A stretch of DNA of 15,508 nt from positions 1 through 15,508 of the forward strand of contig NZ_JAHAHH010000024.1 in NCBI RefSeq assembly GCF_018373335.1, read 5' to 3'. Position 1 is the stretch's first letter, and each line of letters starts with the position of its first letter. Both the position numbers and the translations under genes were made by a program. This DNA is from Negativicoccus succinicivorans. Its GTDB lineage: Bacteria > Bacillota > Negativicutes > Veillonellales > Negativicoccaceae. Under the pieces are notes generated by a model, which searched no databases, was not told the origin of the DNA, and saw only the letters and a list, made by a program, of their open reading frames with translations. Shown here piece by piece: positions 14,074 through 15,508 of this stretch.

Positions 14074-14873
14074 TGGGCACCTCCTTGGCGTTGGAAACCG
14101 CGCTCTTTGAGTTTGGTGAGCAAAGCCTGCACCGCTTGTGGCTCGGACAAATCAGCAAAAATCTCGCCGCGGCTGTGCCCTTCCGGCGTATACACACGAC
14201 GCACCTGCGTCGGCGAACCGACCATACCGATTCGTTCCGGTTCAACAGGAAGATCCGCCGCCGTGAGCGTTTTTATTTCCGCCGTGCGTGCTGCAATCAG
14301 CCCACGAAGTGAAGGATAGCGCGGCGTATTCAGATGTTTAGTAGTCGTCACCAGTACCGGCAATTCTACTTTTATCGTCTCGTAGCCGTCCTCATGCTCG
14401 CGTACGACTTGTGCCGTAGTTCCTTTCAGTGTAAAAGCTACGGCTCCGCTGACTTGCGGCCAGTCGAGCATTTCCGCAATTTGTGCCCCCACTTGCGCCG
14501 TATCTCCGTCAATGGCCTGTTTCCCGCAGAAAATCAAATCGAAAACACCGAGCGTACGAATCGCCGTTGCCAGCGTATACGCCGTCGCCAACGTATCGGC
14601 TCCGCCGAATGCGCGATCACTGATTAAATACGCATGATCGCACCCTTTGGCTAAACACTCTTTGAGCACTTCCTTCGCTTGCGGCGGCCCCATTGTAATA
14701 ACCGTGACCGTCGCGCCATAACTGTTTTTTAATGCGAGTGCTTCTTCCACTGCGTGTTCATCAAAAGGATTCAAAATATTCGGCACACCCGCTCGTTGCA
14801 GTCGATTTGTTTTCGGATCCAGTTTGACCTGCGACGTATCCGGCACCTGCTTTACACACACTAAAATCTGCAT
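14070..14873 (-). CDS. etfB: Electron transfer flavoprotein, beta subunit
   Basis: The 267-residue beta subunit forms the heterodimer with EtfA. It begins MQILVCVKQVPDTSQVKLD, as the family does, and has NPFDEHAVEEALALK, VITMGPPQAKEVLKE, GADTLATAYTLA and CGKQAIDGDTAQVGAQIAE. VITMGPPQA resembles ETFs of strict anaerobes more than housekeeping ETFs of aerobes (my impression from memory). The ATG directly follows the dnaE stop (TAAATG), with AAGGAG six bases upstream inside the dnaE end. This makes etfBA part of the dnaE transcript. Confidence 0.96.
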   Translation of the reverse strand: MQILVCVKQVPDTSQVKLDPKTNRLQRAGVPNILNPFDEHAVEEALALKNSYGATVTVITMGPPQAKEVLKECLAKGCDHAYLISDRAFGGADTLATAYTLATAIRTLGVFDLIFCGKQAIDGDTAQVGAQIAEMLDWPQVSGAVAFTLKGTTAQVVREHEDGYETIKVELPVLVTTTKHLNTPRYPSLRGLIAARTAEIKTLTAADLPVEPERIGMVGSPTQVRRVYTPEGHSRGEIFADLSEPQAVQALLTKLKERGFQRQGGAQ

Positions 14874-15508
14874 TTAAGACTCCTTCATTCCAACCTTATC
14901 GTTTCCCAAAAGGGCTTGCAGCTTCGTAATCACTTCACGACTGCCATCAATATAGTACGCTTCATTCATTGGGACCGTCAGACCGGTTCGCTCCACAATT
15001 AATGTAACCGGTATCGTTCCGTGATGCGTCGTTAAAATAGTTGCCAAGGCTTGGCTCACAGAAACACCCTCATGCGCCGCGTCAATGTGCAAATTAATTT
15101 CTTTCGGCATCCTCCCCGGCGCAAGCGACACTTCCGACTCCGACACGTGCGGAGTCGAGCCCGTTGACTGCGCTTCCTCAGGTATCGCAGCGGATTTCAT
15201 CGCGTTCCACTCCGGCACTACGACGGTTTGATTGGCGACCAGTTCCAGCGGATATACCGCCTGCGCAATAATTTTCGTTTCGCGCTCATTGGCTTGCGTC
15301 CGGCCTTCGATCAAAACAGCGGCGTCCACCGCTAACAATGCCGCGACGTCTTCCCAAAGATTAGGGAAAACCACGACTTCGATATTGGCCCCGAAGTCTT
15401 CTACCGTGGCAAAGCCCATTTGCTCATTGCGTTTCGTCAAAAGCCGACGTAAAGCCGTTACTGTGCCGCCAATCCATACTTTTCTCTGATCATATGCCTC
15501 ACCGTTTT
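14874..15508 (-). CDS. dnaE: DNA polymerase III alpha subunit, C-terminal part
   Basis: Only the last 210 codons are present; the gene enters from the right edge, with the first complete codon at 15506. DnaE is the catalytic subunit of the replicative polymerase. The fragment covers the OB-fold region. It starts with VWIGGTVTALRRLLTKRNEQ, followed by GFATVEDFGANIEVVVFP and VLIEGRTQ, and then a C-terminal domain with INLHIDAAHEGV and LQALLGND at the end. It has no PolC-type exonuclease features, as expected for DnaE. The polymerase core lies outside the window. The gene ends in TAAATG shared with etfB. Confidence 0.93.
   Translation of the reverse strand, partial: NGEAYDQRKVWIGGTVTALRRLLTKRNEQMGFATVEDFGANIEVVVFPNLWEDVAALLAVDAAVLIEGRTQANERETKIIAQAVYPLELVANQTVVVPEWNAMKSAAIPEEAQSTGSTPHVSESEVSLAPGRMPKEINLHIDAAHEGVSVSQALATILTTHHGTIPVTLIVERTGLTVPMNEAYYIDGSREVITKLQALLGNDKVGMKES

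Noticed and set aside
1..15508. Mobile elements, CRISPR arrays, prophage or tRNA genes
   Set aside because: No terminal repeats, spaced direct repeats, transposase motifs or tRNA-like cloverleafs were noticed; genes are tightly packed housekeeping genes on one strand.

Overview
This window is core chromosomal DNA from a low-to-mid GC Gram-positive-lineage bacterium (Bacillota). I favour an anaerobic Negativicutes-type organism. The reasons are a FapR-headed fatty-acid cluster that uses FabK, an ETF pair, a pyruvate kinase with a C-terminal extension, a D-amino-acid aminotransferase, strong AGGAGG-type ribosome binding sites and sigma-A-like promoters. The exact genus cannot be fixed from sequence alone. 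All fifteen recognisable genes lie on the minus strand, so transcription runs from high to low coordinates. I see no mobile element, CRISPR array, tRNA or rRNA. No gap between genes exceeds about 210 bases.

In order of transcription, the right-hand block (15508 to 11316) is the C-terminal end of dnaE (replicative DNA polymerase), then etfB, etfA and pyk. Successive genes abut or overlap by a few bases, so this is one operon linking replication, flavin-based electron transfer and the last step of glycolysis. Next, bcp (peroxiredoxin) and dat (D-amino-acid aminotransferase) follow a textbook consensus promoter (TTGACA, 17 bases, TATAAT). A monocistronic rpsO (ribosomal protein S15) comes next, with its own promoter, a leader that can fold, and a strong terminator.

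The centre (9306 to 1636) is the type II fatty-acid synthesis cluster: fapR, plsX, fabH, fabK, fabD, fabG, acpP, fabF, rnc. FapR is the malonyl-CoA-sensing repressor. PlsX makes acyl-phosphate for phospholipid synthesis. FabD, FabH, FabF, FabG and FabK carry out malonyl transfer, priming, elongation, keto-reduction and enoyl-reduction on the carrier AcpP. No dehydratase (fabZ) or acetyl-CoA carboxylase gene lies in the window. A dyad over the fapR promoter is a candidate autoregulatory operator. Within the cluster, acpP has its own near-consensus promoter and terminator, which would allow carrier protein to be made in excess of the enzymes.

The left end (1655 to 1) holds a radical SAM protein of the Elp3-like family just beyond a terminator-like hairpin that includes the rnc stop codon, and then the start of mltG (endolytic murein transglycosylase), which has its own extended -10 promoter.

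The gene content is conventional and I do not see a new biological system. The points worth a second look are regulatory or local: the rnc/radical-SAM hairpin that may both terminate transcription and set a split ribosome binding site, the possible S15 leader, the fapR dyad, a missing resolving cysteine in Bcp, a missing histidine in the pyruvate kinase extension, and the odd start region of dat.
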